Source of the DNA: an uncultured Bacteroides sp.
GTDB taxonomy: Bacteria > Bacteroidota > Bacteroidia > Bacteroidales > Bacteroidaceae
NCBI GenBank assembly: GCA_947646015.1
Contig: CANSEY010000002.1
Coordinates: 62,001-126,000 of the forward strand
Direction: 5' to 3'
DNA: 64,000 bases
Shown one piece after another: positions 45,862 through 54,683 of the stretch. Numbering within the stretch: the first letter of the stretch is position 1; the number at the start of each line of letters is the position of its first letter. The notes below the pieces were generated by a model. That model was not told the origin of the DNA. It saw only the letters and a program-made list of their open reading frames with translations, and did no database searches. The translations under genes were made by a program, and so were the position numbers.

Positions 45862-45922
45862 GCATGCCTGTGCTCATAAGCCCGCATATTCGGGCTCATG
45901 GACACAGGCATGCGGGCTTATG
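45862..45922. repeat. GC-rich interspersed palindrome, copy B
   Basis: GCATGCCTGTG (45862-45872) pairs with CACAGGCATGC (45903-45913). Inside and overlapping it, CATAAGCCCGCAT (45875-45887) pairs with ATGCGGGCTTATG (45910-45922). The arms can form mutually exclusive structures. CATAAGCCCGCATA is shared with copy A at 9346-9449. Confidence 0.8.
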
Positions 45923-45981
45923 GGCCTCCGTATTGCCTGAAAAACAGAGGGTGTAAGACGGAAGATCGAAATGATTTTTTG

Positions 45982-46486
45982 GGGTTCTTCTTCGAATTTG
46001 GTGGTAAGTTTTCTTTTACTCATGGAATCTAATTCAGTTTTCGGACGTGTAAGCCCTCTTTTATAGTTGACAAAAAAGGAAGTATCCCGGCTTTCACCCG
46101 AAGAGTCCATCCGTGAGGTGAGGAAGCTAATCTTAGACTAAATCATCTGAAAATCAATGTCTTTAAAAAGTAAGATTTCTCTCCTCAAAAGCTTTGTTTT
46201 AACACAGAGTTAAAACTTGTTCTTTGGATGTGAATAAGAAGTTCTTTAAATGCAAAAGGCTTGTTATTTGCGCACAAGAACCTGCCAACTGCAAAAGACG
46301 TTAACAATGTTAATTGAAGAAAGGTATAAAGATGAAGATACCGGTTCAGACGACGTAAATTCACTTCCGAAGCTTGAGCTATCTTATTCAGCCGATGTCT
46401 GTTTTTTCTTATTAAAGCAAAAAGGACAATAATCAACTTGAAAAAAAAGAAATAAAGAATTTACCACCAAATTTGAAGAAGAACCC
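45982..46486. mobile_element. 505-bp segment bounded by 26-bp inverted repeats (MITE-like or decayed)
   Basis: The ends 45982-46007 and 46461-46486 are inverted copies matching at 25 of 26 bases (TTACCACCAAATT[C/T]GAAGAAGAACCC, in two halves). Both ends translate outward as TTKFEEEP, so they could be duplicated gene starts rather than transposon ends. No transposase is encoded inside; short reading frames at 46250-46432 and 46110-45874 are unsupported. The segment lies between the nitroreductase and aroK genes. Confidence 0.55.
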
Positions 46487-46531
46487 GAAAAGTTACCATG
46501 TGGGTCATTCGGTGTTCTCTCAATAAATATC

Positions 46532-46539
46532 TATCTTTG
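46532..46539 (+). promoter_or_regulatory. -7 box TATCTTTG of aroK
   Basis: This is an exact TAnnTTTG match 20 bp before ATG 46560. A GTG start at 46539 would lie inside it and is rejected. Confidence 0.65.
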
Positions 46540-46559
46540 TGCGAAAATGCCGTTTGCTT

Positions 46560-47099
46560 ATGATCCGTATATTTCTGACCGGCTATATGGGAGCCGGAAA
46601 AACCACGTTAGGAAAGGCTCTCGCACGAGAACTGCACATCCCATTTATCGATTTGGACTGGTATATTGAAGAGCGTTTTCACAAAACGGTCGGAGAGTTG
46701 TTTTCTGAACGGGGAGAAGCCAGTTTTAGGGAACTTGAAAAGAACATGCTACATGAAGTAGGTGAGTTTGAGGATGTGGTGATCTCTACAGGAGGAGGGG
46801 CGCCTTGCTTTTTCGATAACATGGAGTATATGAATCGGGTGGGGACTACCGTCTTTCTGGATGTAGACCCCAAGGTATTGTTTAGCCGGTTGCGGGTTGC
46901 CAAACAACAGCGCCCTATATTGCAGGGGAAGAAAGATGACGAACTACTTGATTTTATCGTACAGGCACTCGAAAAACGCGCGCCTTTTTATCGTCAGGCT
47001 AATTATATCTACTGTGCAGACAAATTGGAAGACCGTAGTCAGATTGAAACATCCGTGCAACAACTGCGTAAACTTTTGAACTTACATATAGCAAGCTAA
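46560..47099 (+). CDS. aroK: Shikimate kinase
   Basis: This 179-residue P-loop kinase phosphorylates shikimate in aromatic amino-acid synthesis. Walker A is GYMGAGKTTLGKAL (8-21). The shikimate-binding acidic motif is FIDLDWYIEE. Later segments are FRELEKNML and STGGGAPCF. The LID region carries KQQRPILQGK. I chose ATG 46560 because the family begins right before IFLTGYMGAGK and because the -7 box lies upstream. Confidence 0.94.
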   Translation: MIRIFLTGYMGAGKTTLGKALARELHIPFIDLDWYIEERFHKTVGELFSERGEASFRELEKNMLHEVGEFEDVVISTGGGAPCFFDNMEYMNRVGTTVFLDVDPKVLFSRLRVAKQQRPILQGKKDDELLDFIVQALEKRAPFYRQANYIYCADKLEDRSQIETSVQQLRKLLNLHIAS

Positions 47100-47245
47100 A
47101 TTTTAAGAAACCTTATTTTCTGCTTCGGCTATCCCTTTTTTCTTCTCTATCCTTTGTTCAGTCGGCCAATATTACTATCTTGCAGTCGCTGTGAGGTTTT
47201 ATGCCTGTCAGTGTGTTACAACATAAATAAAACGATCAGACAATT

Positions 47246-49744
47246 ATGGAAACTTTAAAAGAGAAATTCGAAGCCCTGGCCCATCGTATCCAATCATCCG
47301 GAAAACCGGCTGCCGCATGGTTCCCTCAATTTACACCTGTCACTTTGTTGAACGCCGAAAATTGGTGGGAAGCACTTGCTGTGTGCGAATATGCCTTGGT
47401 CACCCATGAGGACGAAGCACTGACAGCCGGATTTTTTGAATTAATATTCAGTGCATACGATTGTAACGTAGAAGTGGATCTTAATGAGGAAGAGTATGCC
47501 TACTGGTGGGAGAAAGTGATCAGTGTATGCGATCGTGTGGCTGTATTCAACGGTGCCGGGTGGTCACAGAAAGGTGCACAATATTCGGAAGCCCGTTATG
47601 GGAAACGTGATCTCAGCCTGTTATTCCCTTGCTATGAAAAAGCGGCGGAAATGGGAAGCCCGGAAGCAGAGGCAACCGTTGCTTATTGGCGTTATATGGG
47701 TTTCTACTGCGAACAGGATAGGGCAGAAGGAGAGCGTCGATTTGCAGCTTTATCCTCACCCGAAGCTTTGCTATGGGGAAAATATTACCGGGCTTATGCC
47801 GAGCAGCACACCGGCAGTAAAGAGAAAGCCCTGCTTATGCGAAAAGAGCTGCTTGACGAACTTCCCGAAGGCCATCGCCTGCGTGCCCATGTATATGCCG
47901 CGATGGGCGACGCACTTGATATAGAAGAAGGAAGTGTGGCTGAAGAAGCGGCATGCTATGAGAAGTCGCTGGAACTTGTTCCTAATCTATATTCTTTAAA
48001 AAATCTGGCAACTCTCTATTTTCGCTATCCGGAACTAGGGAAGCAAAAAGAACTGGCGTTTGAGTTGTGGGAGAAAGCCTGGCATGCAGGTGTATGGTCT
48101 GCAGCTAATTTCCTTGGATATAACTATCAGGAAGAAGAGTGGCTCGATATGCCTAAAGCCATTGAATGGCTGGAGAAAGGGATGCTTTATTGTGAATCAT
48201 ATTGTGCCTATGAATTAGCATTGATCTATCTTTATAATGATGAGTATAAGAATGTGGAACGTGGGTTGATGTGCCTGCAGCGCTGTGTCGACGACAATTA
48301 TGTAGAAGCTATCGAGACGCTTGCCAATGTTTATTTCAACGGTGAGTTGGTGGAAGAGAATATCTCGTATGCCTGTCAGTTGTTGGAGAGAGCTATCGAG
48401 CTGGGGTCCGGTAGTGCAGCCTATCGTATCGGCTGGATGTATGAGCGTGGATTGCTTTCTGAAGAACCGGATTATCAGAAGGCTATGGAGTATTATGAAA
48501 AAGCTGTGTCTATGGACAATGCTGACGGGTATGCACGGGCGGCTCTTTATTTGGCTAATGGTTATTCCGGAGTTACGGATGCCGGGAAGTCAAAGGCCTA
48601 TTATGAAAAAGCGGCAGAACTGGGTTCATGTTTTGCAATGGTAGAATTGGCATTCTTATACGAAAATGGTGAGGTGGTGGAACAAAGTTATGAGAAAGCT
48701 TTCGACTTGCTCCAAAAAGCTGCCGGACAGGAGTATCCTTATGCGATGTATCGTGTAGGACTTTATTTGGATAGGGGAGTCATCGGTGAGCCACGGCCCG
48801 AAGAAGCGTTTGCATGGTATGCAAAGGCAGCCGAACGGGGAGATGGAGATGCGATCTTCGCTCTTGGGCGTTGCTATAAGAATGGAATTGGTACGGAAGA
48901 GAATCCGGATAAGGCTCTTGAATGGTTTACTAAGGGTGCAGAGAATAACGAACCCCGTTGTCTTACAGAAATGGGGTTGGCTTATGAATACGGTAGTGGG
49001 ATAGAAGAGAATCCTCATCAAGCTGTTGAATATATGACAAAGGCTGCCGAACAAAATTATGGTTATGCCCAATTTAAAATGGGAGACTACTTTTTCTTTG
49101 GTTACGGTGCCTGTCCCGAAGATAACAAACAAGCTGTGGAATGGTACGAGAAGGCTGTTGCAAATGATATACCTTTGGCTATGTTGCGTATGGGTGAATA
49201 TTACCTTTACGATTATGACAAACTGAACGAGTCGGAGAAAGCTTTCAGCTACTTCAAGAAAGCGGCTGAAGCAGAATGTTATAATGAAGGACTGGGAATC
49301 TGCTACGAGATGGGTATCGGTGTGGAAGACAATGAAACAGAGGCATTCAAATATTATACTTTGGCTGCGGGCAGTGGCAATGTTATGAGTATGTATCGCA
49401 CCGGATTGTGTTATTACAACGGAGTAGGTGTAAAACAGAATTATACAGAAGCTTACCGATGGTTTAATGATGCCGCCGGAAATGACAATGTGGCTTCGTA
49501 TTATTATTTAGGTAAGATGCTGATGTATGGCGAAGGCTGTGTGCCCGATGCGGAAGCAGGGCTTCAATGGTTGATGAAAGCTGCTGAGCATAATAGTGAC
49601 AAGGCGCAGTTCGAATTGGGCAATGCCTATTTGATGGGTAATGGAGTAGAGGAGAATGATGAGATCGCTATGGAGTGGTTTGAGAAAGCAGCCGAAAACG
49701 GAAACGCGAAAGCCTTGAAAATTACTGGAAGAAGACAACGATAA
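47246..49744 (+). CDS. SEL1-repeat protein
   Basis: This 832-residue protein is built almost entirely of SEL1-like TPR repeats. They recur from about residue 120 to the end, each with the ALEWFTKGAENNEPRCLTEM / LAYEYGSGIEENP-type pattern of about 36 residues. An N-terminal region (about 1-115) is rich in Trp and Glu. Such repeats form a solenoid that binds partner proteins. The HSP90-like gene follows 7 nt downstream and a helical-repeat protein gene after that, so all three are one operon. A chaperone-partner role is an inference. Confidence 0.85.
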   Translation: METLKEKFEALAHRIQSSGKPAAAWFPQFTPVTLLNAENWWEALAVCEYALVTHEDEALTAGFFELIFSAYDCNVEVDLNEEEYAYWWEKVISVCDRVAVFNGAGWSQKGAQYSEARYGKRDLSLLFPCYEKAAEMGSPEAEATVAYWRYMGFYCEQDRAEGERRFAALSSPEALLWGKYYRAYAEQHTGSKEKALLMRKELLDELPEGHRLRAHVYAAMGDALDIEEGSVAEEAACYEKSLELVPNLYSLKNLATLYFRYPELGKQKELAFELWEKAWHAGVWSAANFLGYNYQEEEWLDMPKAIEWLEKGMLYCESYCAYELALIYLYNDEYKNVERGLMCLQRCVDDNYVEAIETLANVYFNGELVEENISYACQLLERAIELGSGSAAYRIGWMYERGLLSEEPDYQKAMEYYEKAVSMDNADGYARAALYLANGYSGVTDAGKSKAYYEKAAELGSCFAMVELAFLYENGEVVEQSYEKAFDLLQKAAGQEYPYAMYRVGLYLDRGVIGEPRPEEAFAWYAKAAERGDGDAIFALGRCYKNGIGTEENPDKALEWFTKGAENNEPRCLTEMGLAYEYGSGIEENPHQAVEYMTKAAEQNYGYAQFKMGDYFFFGYGACPEDNKQAVEWYEKAVANDIPLAMLRMGEYYLYDYDKLNESEKAFSYFKKAAEAECYNEGLGICYEMGIGVEDNETEAFKYYTLAAGSGNVMSMYRTGLCYYNGVGVKQNYTEAYRWFNDAAGNDNVASYYYLGKMLMYGEGCVPDAEAGLQWLMKAAEHNSDKAQFELGNAYLMGNGVEENDEIAMEWFEKAAENGNAKALKITGRRQR

Positions 49745-49751
49745 AAACAGA

Positions 49752-51518
49752 ATGGAAAAAGAAGGTAATAATCTGTTTCAGGTCAATCTTAAAGGTATGA
49801 TTGCCCTGTTGTCAGAGCATATTTATAGTAATCCGAATACTTTTGTCCGGGAGTTATTGCAAAATAGTGTGGATGCCATCACTGCATTGCACAACATTGA
49901 TGAAAATTACTCCGGACGTATTGATGTCTTCCTGAATGGGGATGGCTCGATGGTCTTTCAGGACAACGGAATCGGACTGAAGGAAGAGGAGGTATACCGT
50001 TTCCTCACAGTGATAGGTGAAAGTTCAAAGAGAGATACTCCCGATGCCGACGATTTTATCGGTCGGTTTGGTATCGGCTTGTTGTCTTGTTTTGTGGTGA
50101 CCAATGAAATCAGGGTAGAGAGCCGGTCGGCAATGGGGGGAAATCCTGTTTGCTGGTGCGGAAAGGTGGACGGTACTTATCAGACTACTTTCCCCGATGA
50201 AGAGTGGGAGATCGGTTCAAGGGTTGTGTTGAGGCCTAAAAATGAATGGGCTCATCTGTTCGAATACGAAGTGTTTAAAAAGATATTGGTAAATTATGGA
50301 GAAGTCTTGCCATATCCTGTCTATTTACATCGTGGAGAAGAAGAAGAGTTGATTAATACCCCATCACCCGTCTGGCTTGATCCGAAAGCTACCCGGAAAG
50401 AGTTATTGGATTATGGGACAAAGGTCTTCCAATCGTCTGCTCTGGATGCATTTCCTATACGGACAGAGCATGGACGGATAGAAGGTGTACTCTATGTATT
50501 ACCTTTCCGTACGCAATTCTCTGTGCGTAATTCGCATAAAGTATATCTGAAGCGGATGTTGCTTAGTGAGGACGATTGCAATCTGTTGCCTTCTTGGGCA
50601 TTTTTTATTCGTTGCCTGGTGAATGCCGACGGACTGCTTTCTACAGCCTCCCGCGAATCATTTGTCAGCAACGATTCATTGAAAGATGCCCGGAAAGAGA
50701 TTGGGGTCGCTATCAAGGAATATCTCCGGGCTTTGGTGCAGAACAATCGGTCCGTTTTTAATAAAATACTGGATGTTCATCACTTTCACATTAAAGCCAT
50801 TGCTTCGGAAGATAATGAGTTACTTCGTCTGTTTATGGATTATCTTCCGTTTGAGACGAATAAGGGAATAAGAAGTTTCGGTAGTATCCGTTCGTCAAAT
50901 AATACTATTTATTATACACGCAATCTGGAAGATTTCAGGCAAGTGCGCAGAATAGCCGGTGCACAAGGCAGGCTGGTAGTTAATGCTGCTTATACATTCG
51001 ATGAAACGTTGTTGAAAAAATATATCCGGCTTAATCAAGAATTGTCTTTAGAGGAGATTTCACCTGCCCGTCTGTTGGAAGAGTTTGCCGAAGTAGAGGG
51101 TAATAAAGAGCACCGGTCTTTTGAAACGAAAGCCAGTGAACTTTTGAAACGTTTTGGGTGTATTTGCCGGTTGAAGCATTTCACTCCGGTGGATACTCCG
51201 GTTATATTCGTAGCCGAAGAAAAAGAAGAGAACAGTAAAGTCGCCAATAATCCGTTGGCGGCGGTATTGGGCTCGGTAAATGCCCAAAAACGTTTGCCAC
51301 CCACATTGACTTTCAATGCCGACAATGAGATGGTGCAGACATTGCTGAGAATCCAGGGAGACAACAAGTTGTTTCAGCATGTTGTGCACATTCTGTATGT
51401 ACAATCGCTTTTGCAAGGAAAATATCCCGTGAACAGTGAGGAGATGGAACTTTTCAATCACTCTCTTTCTGAATTGATGACTGCCAAAATGAATGATTTT
51501 ATAAACTTTCTCAATTAA
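49752..51518 (+). CDS. HSP90-family (HtpG-like) ATPase
   Basis: This 588-residue protein has the GHKL ATP-binding fold of Hsp90. The N box is FVRELLQNSVDAI (31-43, Asn38). The metal/adenine motif is FQDNGIGLKEEE (Asp71) and the lid motif is GRFGIGLLSCF (104-114). The middle domain follows (about 215-340, with PSWAFFIRCLVNADGL and TASRESFVSND). The C-terminal half diverges from HtpG, and the protein is shorter than the usual 620-680. It is placed between SEL1 and helical-repeat genes, which fits a chaperone with dedicated cofactors. It may be a specialised Hsp90 rather than the housekeeping one. Confidence 0.85.
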   Translation: MEKEGNNLFQVNLKGMIALLSEHIYSNPNTFVRELLQNSVDAITALHNIDENYSGRIDVFLNGDGSMVFQDNGIGLKEEEVYRFLTVIGESSKRDTPDADDFIGRFGIGLLSCFVVTNEIRVESRSAMGGNPVCWCGKVDGTYQTTFPDEEWEIGSRVVLRPKNEWAHLFEYEVFKKILVNYGEVLPYPVYLHRGEEEELINTPSPVWLDPKATRKELLDYGTKVFQSSALDAFPIRTEHGRIEGVLYVLPFRTQFSVRNSHKVYLKRMLLSEDDCNLLPSWAFFIRCLVNADGLLSTASRESFVSNDSLKDARKEIGVAIKEYLRALVQNNRSVFNKILDVHHFHIKAIASEDNELLRLFMDYLPFETNKGIRSFGSIRSSNNTIYYTRNLEDFRQVRRIAGAQGRLVVNAAYTFDETLLKKYIRLNQELSLEEISPARLLEEFAEVEGNKEHRSFETKASELLKRFGCICRLKHFTPVDTPVIFVAEEKEENSKVANNPLAAVLGSVNAQKRLPPTLTFNADNEMVQTLLRIQGDNKLFQHVVHILYVQSLLQGKYPVNSEEMELFNHSLSELMTAKMNDFINFLN

Positions 51519-51526
51519 ACGAAAGC

Positions 51527-52606
51527 ATGAAATATACACTTGAAATACAAAAATTACTGTTGCAGGCACAAAACGACAACCTGCATCCCCGCGAAAAGGC
51601 CAATTTGCTGAGAGAAGCTATTCGCATTGCAGACGAGAATGAAGATGTACAATGGGCTGTGGAGATGAGATTGGATCTTATTTACGAGCTAAATCTCCTT
51701 TCGGCTGATGCTGAAGAAATTGCTGTGTTTTCTAAAATCCTGGACAGTTATGAAAATCATAAGGACCAGATAAATGAAGATGATATTTTATGGAAATATA
51801 AATGGATATGGTCTTGTACATTCGATCTTCCCAGCATACCGATGGAACAGGTAGAGGCAGTGGGAGAAGATTATAAAACCCGTATCTTGCGAAATGGTTA
51901 CTCGTTGCGTACGTACTATCATCGTCTGTCTGTGGAGTATACCAAAATGAGGGAATACGCGAAAGCTAAAGAATGCATTGATAAAATGTTGGCGGAAAAA
52001 ATGGATGATCTGACTTGTGAGGCATGCGAACTGAATTTTATGTTGGATTATTATCTTGAAACCGGGCAGTTTGAGGAAGCTTATAATCGTGCCCAACCTT
52101 TAATTACCAGACAGGTCTCTTGTTATGAAGCTAACCTGAGAGCCTATATGAAGTTGGCTTATTATGCCTGTAAAGCCGGGAAGCCGGAAATTGCTGCCGA
52201 TATGTGTGCACGGGCTGAAGAAGCCTTGGTTGGGAGAGAAAAAGATGAATATTTGTTGCTATATCTCGGGTTGTTTATTGCCTATTATTTTATGACCCAT
52301 CCGGATCGGGGCTGGGAGTATGCAGAGCGTTGTATTCCCTGGAGCCTGAATACTAATATGCAGAAAAAATATCGTTTTTCGTGTGATATGGTAGAGGCTT
52401 TGAGTTATGAATCCCGTGAAGAAGTCAGTTTGTCCCTGCCGGAAGAATTTCCGCTTTACCGGGCAGACGGAATATACTCAGTAGCTGCATTGCGTGATTA
52501 TTTTTATAAACAAGCTACCCAATTGGCAAGCTTGTATGACACACGTAACGGAAATAACGGATATCAGGAACGATTATTTAATGTCAATTTAATTGGCAAC
52601 CTGTAG
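51527..52606 (+). CDS. TPR-like helical-repeat protein
   Basis: This 359-residue protein is almost wholly alpha-helical with TPR-like pairs, for example LSVEYTKMREYAKAKECIDK, DYYLETGQFEEAYNRA and LAYYACKAGKPEIAADMCA. No signal peptide or membrane segment is seen, so it is cytoplasmic. It is the third gene of the SEL1/HSP90-like operon, 8 nt after the second. Proteins of this kind bind peptide tails; binding the HSP90-like protein is a plausible but untested role. Confidence 0.75.
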   Translation: MKYTLEIQKLLLQAQNDNLHPREKANLLREAIRIADENEDVQWAVEMRLDLIYELNLLSADAEEIAVFSKILDSYENHKDQINEDDILWKYKWIWSCTFDLPSIPMEQVEAVGEDYKTRILRNGYSLRTYYHRLSVEYTKMREYAKAKECIDKMLAEKMDDLTCEACELNFMLDYYLETGQFEEAYNRAQPLITRQVSCYEANLRAYMKLAYYACKAGKPEIAADMCARAEEALVGREKDEYLLLYLGLFIAYYFMTHPDRGWEYAERCIPWSLNTNMQKKYRFSCDMVEALSYESREEVSLSLPEEFPLYRADGIYSVAALRDYFYKQATQLASLYDTRNGNNGYQERLFNVNLIGNL

Positions 52607-52615
52607 ATTAATACG

Positions 52616-52623
52616 TATTTTTG
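52616..52623 (+). promoter_or_regulatory. -7 box TATTTTTG of speA
   Basis: This is an exact TAnnTTTG match 40 bp before the ATG at 52664 and only 9 bp after the preceding stop. Confidence 0.55.
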
Positions 52624-52663
52624 CCGTCCAATTATTTATTAAAAACAACTGAATAACAGAAAA

Positions 52664-54556
52664 ATGAGAAAGTGGCGTATTGAAGATTCTGAAGAACTTT
52701 ACAACATCACAGGTTGGGGGACTTCATACTTTGGTATTAATGACAAGGGTCATGTTGTTGTTACACCGCGGAAAGATGGCGTAGCCGTCGATTTGAAAGA
52801 ATTGGTCGACGAGTTGCAGTTGCGTGATGTAGCGGCTCCGATGCTCGTACGTTTTCCGGATATTTTGGATAACCGTATTGAAAAGACTGCCTATTGTTTT
52901 AAACAGGCATCTGAAGAATATGGATATAAAGCCCAGAATTTTATCATCTATCCGATTAAAGTGAACCAGATGCGCCCGGTTGTTGAAGAAATAATCAGCC
53001 ACGGCAAGAAATTTAATCTGGGACTTGAAGCCGGTTCCAAACCGGAATTGCATGCTGTAATTGCCGTCAATACCGATTCTGACTCTCTTATTATCTGTAA
53101 TGGATATAAAGACGAAAGCTATATCGAGCTTGCTTTGCTGGCACAAAAAATGGGTAAGCGCATTTTCTTGGTCGTTGAGAAAATGAATGAACTGAAACTG
53201 ATTGCCCGCATGGCAAAACAGTTGAATGTGCAGCCTAATATCGGTATTCGTATCAAACTGGCTTCTTCGGGAAGCGGCAAGTGGGAGGAGTCCGGAGGGG
53301 ATGCCAGCAAGTTTGGTTTGACTTCCAGCGAACTGCTCGAAGCACTCGATTTCCTCGAGAGTAAGGGAATGAAGGACTGCCTGAAACTGATCCATTTCCA
53401 TATCGGCAGCCAAGTGACAAAGATACGTCGCATCAAAACAGCATTGCGGGAAGCCTCTCAATTTTATGTGCAGCTTCATGCAATGGGATTCAATGTTGAA
53501 TTTGTTGATATTGGCGGAGGGCTTGGAGTCGATTATGACGGAACCCGTTCGTCAAGCAGCGAGAGTAGCGTGAACTACTCTATTCAGGAGTATGTCAACG
53601 ACTCTATTTCTACGTTGGTAGATGCCAGTGATAAAAACGGTATTCCCCATCCTAATATCATCACGGAGAGTGGCCGGGCTTTGACAGCACATCATTCTGT
53701 GTTGATTTTCGAGGTGCTCGAAACGGCTACTTTACCTCAATGGGATGATGAAGAAGAGATTGCTCCGGATGCACACGAACTGGTACAAGAACTTTATGGT
53801 ATCTGGGATACGCTGAACCAGAATAAGATGCTCGAGGCGTGGCATGATGCCCAGCAGATACGTGAAGAAGCACTTGACTTGTTCAGTCATGGAATTGTGG
53901 ACCTGAAAACGCGTGCTCAGATCGAACGTCTTTATTGGTCAATTACTCGCGAAATCAATCAAATAGCCGGTGGGTTGAAACATGCCCCCGATGAATTCCG
54001 TGGATTGTCCAAGTTGTTGGCCGATAAATATTTCTGTAATTTTTCACTTTTCCAATCACTGCCGGATTCTTGGGCAATCGACCAGATTTTTCCGATTATG
54101 CCCATTCAGCGTCTGGATGAGAAGCCGGATCGTTCGGCCACTTTGCAAGATATAACCTGTGATTCCGATGGGAAAATAGCCAATTTTATCTCTACCAGGA
54201 ATGTGGCACACTATATGCCGGTTCATAGCTTGAAGCAGAAAGAGCCTTATTATGTTGCGGTATTCTTGGTAGGAGCTTATCAGGAAATTCTGGGTGATAT
54301 GCATAACTTGTTTGGAGATACAAATGCAGTACACGTTTCTGTCAATGAGAAGGGATATAACATTGAACAGATTATTGATGGTGAGACGGTTGCCGAAGTG
54401 CTTGACTATGTACAATATAGCCCGAAGAAACTGGTTCGAACCCTGGAAACATGGGTGACAAAGTCCGTTAAAGAGGGAAAAATTTCGGTAGAAGAAGGTA
54501 AAGAATTCCTTTCCAACTATCGTTCGGGATTGTATGGATACACTTATCTTGAATAA
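52664..54556 (+). CDS. speA: Biosynthetic arginine decarboxylase
   Basis: This 630-residue PLP enzyme makes agmatine, the first step to polyamines. The PLP-lysine is Lys99 in IIYPIKVNQMRP. Later motifs are LGLEAGSKPEL, GFNVEFVDIGGGLGVDYDGT (phosphate binding) and the C-terminal AVFLVGAYQEILGDMHNLFG with the substrate-binding region. Length and motifs match SpeA rather than the shorter ODC family. It is followed by argB, which links it to arginine metabolism, but a repeat-rich gap lies between. Confidence 0.96.
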   Translation: MRKWRIEDSEELYNITGWGTSYFGINDKGHVVVTPRKDGVAVDLKELVDELQLRDVAAPMLVRFPDILDNRIEKTAYCFKQASEEYGYKAQNFIIYPIKVNQMRPVVEEIISHGKKFNLGLEAGSKPELHAVIAVNTDSDSLIICNGYKDESYIELALLAQKMGKRIFLVVEKMNELKLIARMAKQLNVQPNIGIRIKLASSGSGKWEESGGDASKFGLTSSELLEALDFLESKGMKDCLKLIHFHIGSQVTKIRRIKTALREASQFYVQLHAMGFNVEFVDIGGGLGVDYDGTRSSSSESSVNYSIQEYVNDSISTLVDASDKNGIPHPNIITESGRALTAHHSVLIFEVLETATLPQWDDEEEIAPDAHELVQELYGIWDTLNQNKMLEAWHDAQQIREEALDLFSHGIVDLKTRAQIERLYWSITREINQIAGGLKHAPDEFRGLSKLLADKYFCNFSLFQSLPDSWAIDQIFPIMPIQRLDEKPDRSATLQDITCDSDGKIANFISTRNVAHYMPVHSLKQKEPYYVAVFLVGAYQEILGDMHNLFGDTNAVHVSVNEKGYNIEQIIDGETVAEVLDYVQYSPKKLVRTLETWVTKSVKEGKISVEEGKEFLSNYRSGLYGYTYLE

Positions 54557-54592
54557 ATAGAAAGGATTACAATAAACAACGAACAACAAACG

Positions 54593-54647
54593 ACGAGCTA
54601 CAAGTTACGAATACTGCATGATATCAGTCTCGTTTCTTGTAGCTCGT
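54593..54647. repeat. Perfect 12-bp inverted repeat in a phrase-like intergenic block
   Basis: ACGAGCTACAAG (54593-54604) pairs perfectly with CTTGTAGCTCGT (54636-54647). Around it are near-repeats of ACAAC/ACAAG/TTACGA and of CGTGG/TTCATAAC. The block fills much of the 127-bp gap between speA and argB. No gene is seen there. Confidence 0.75.
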
Positions 54648-54683
54648 GGCTTGTAATCCGTGGTTCATAACTCATAATTTGTA

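Noticed and set aside
45636-45956. Reading frame through the GC-rich palindrome
   Set aside because: It is a shadow of the nitroreductase gene in another frame continuing into repeats.
46250-46432. Small open reading frame in the 505-bp segment
   Set aside because: Its 60 residues match no family that I recognise, and it has no promoter box or start context that supports it.
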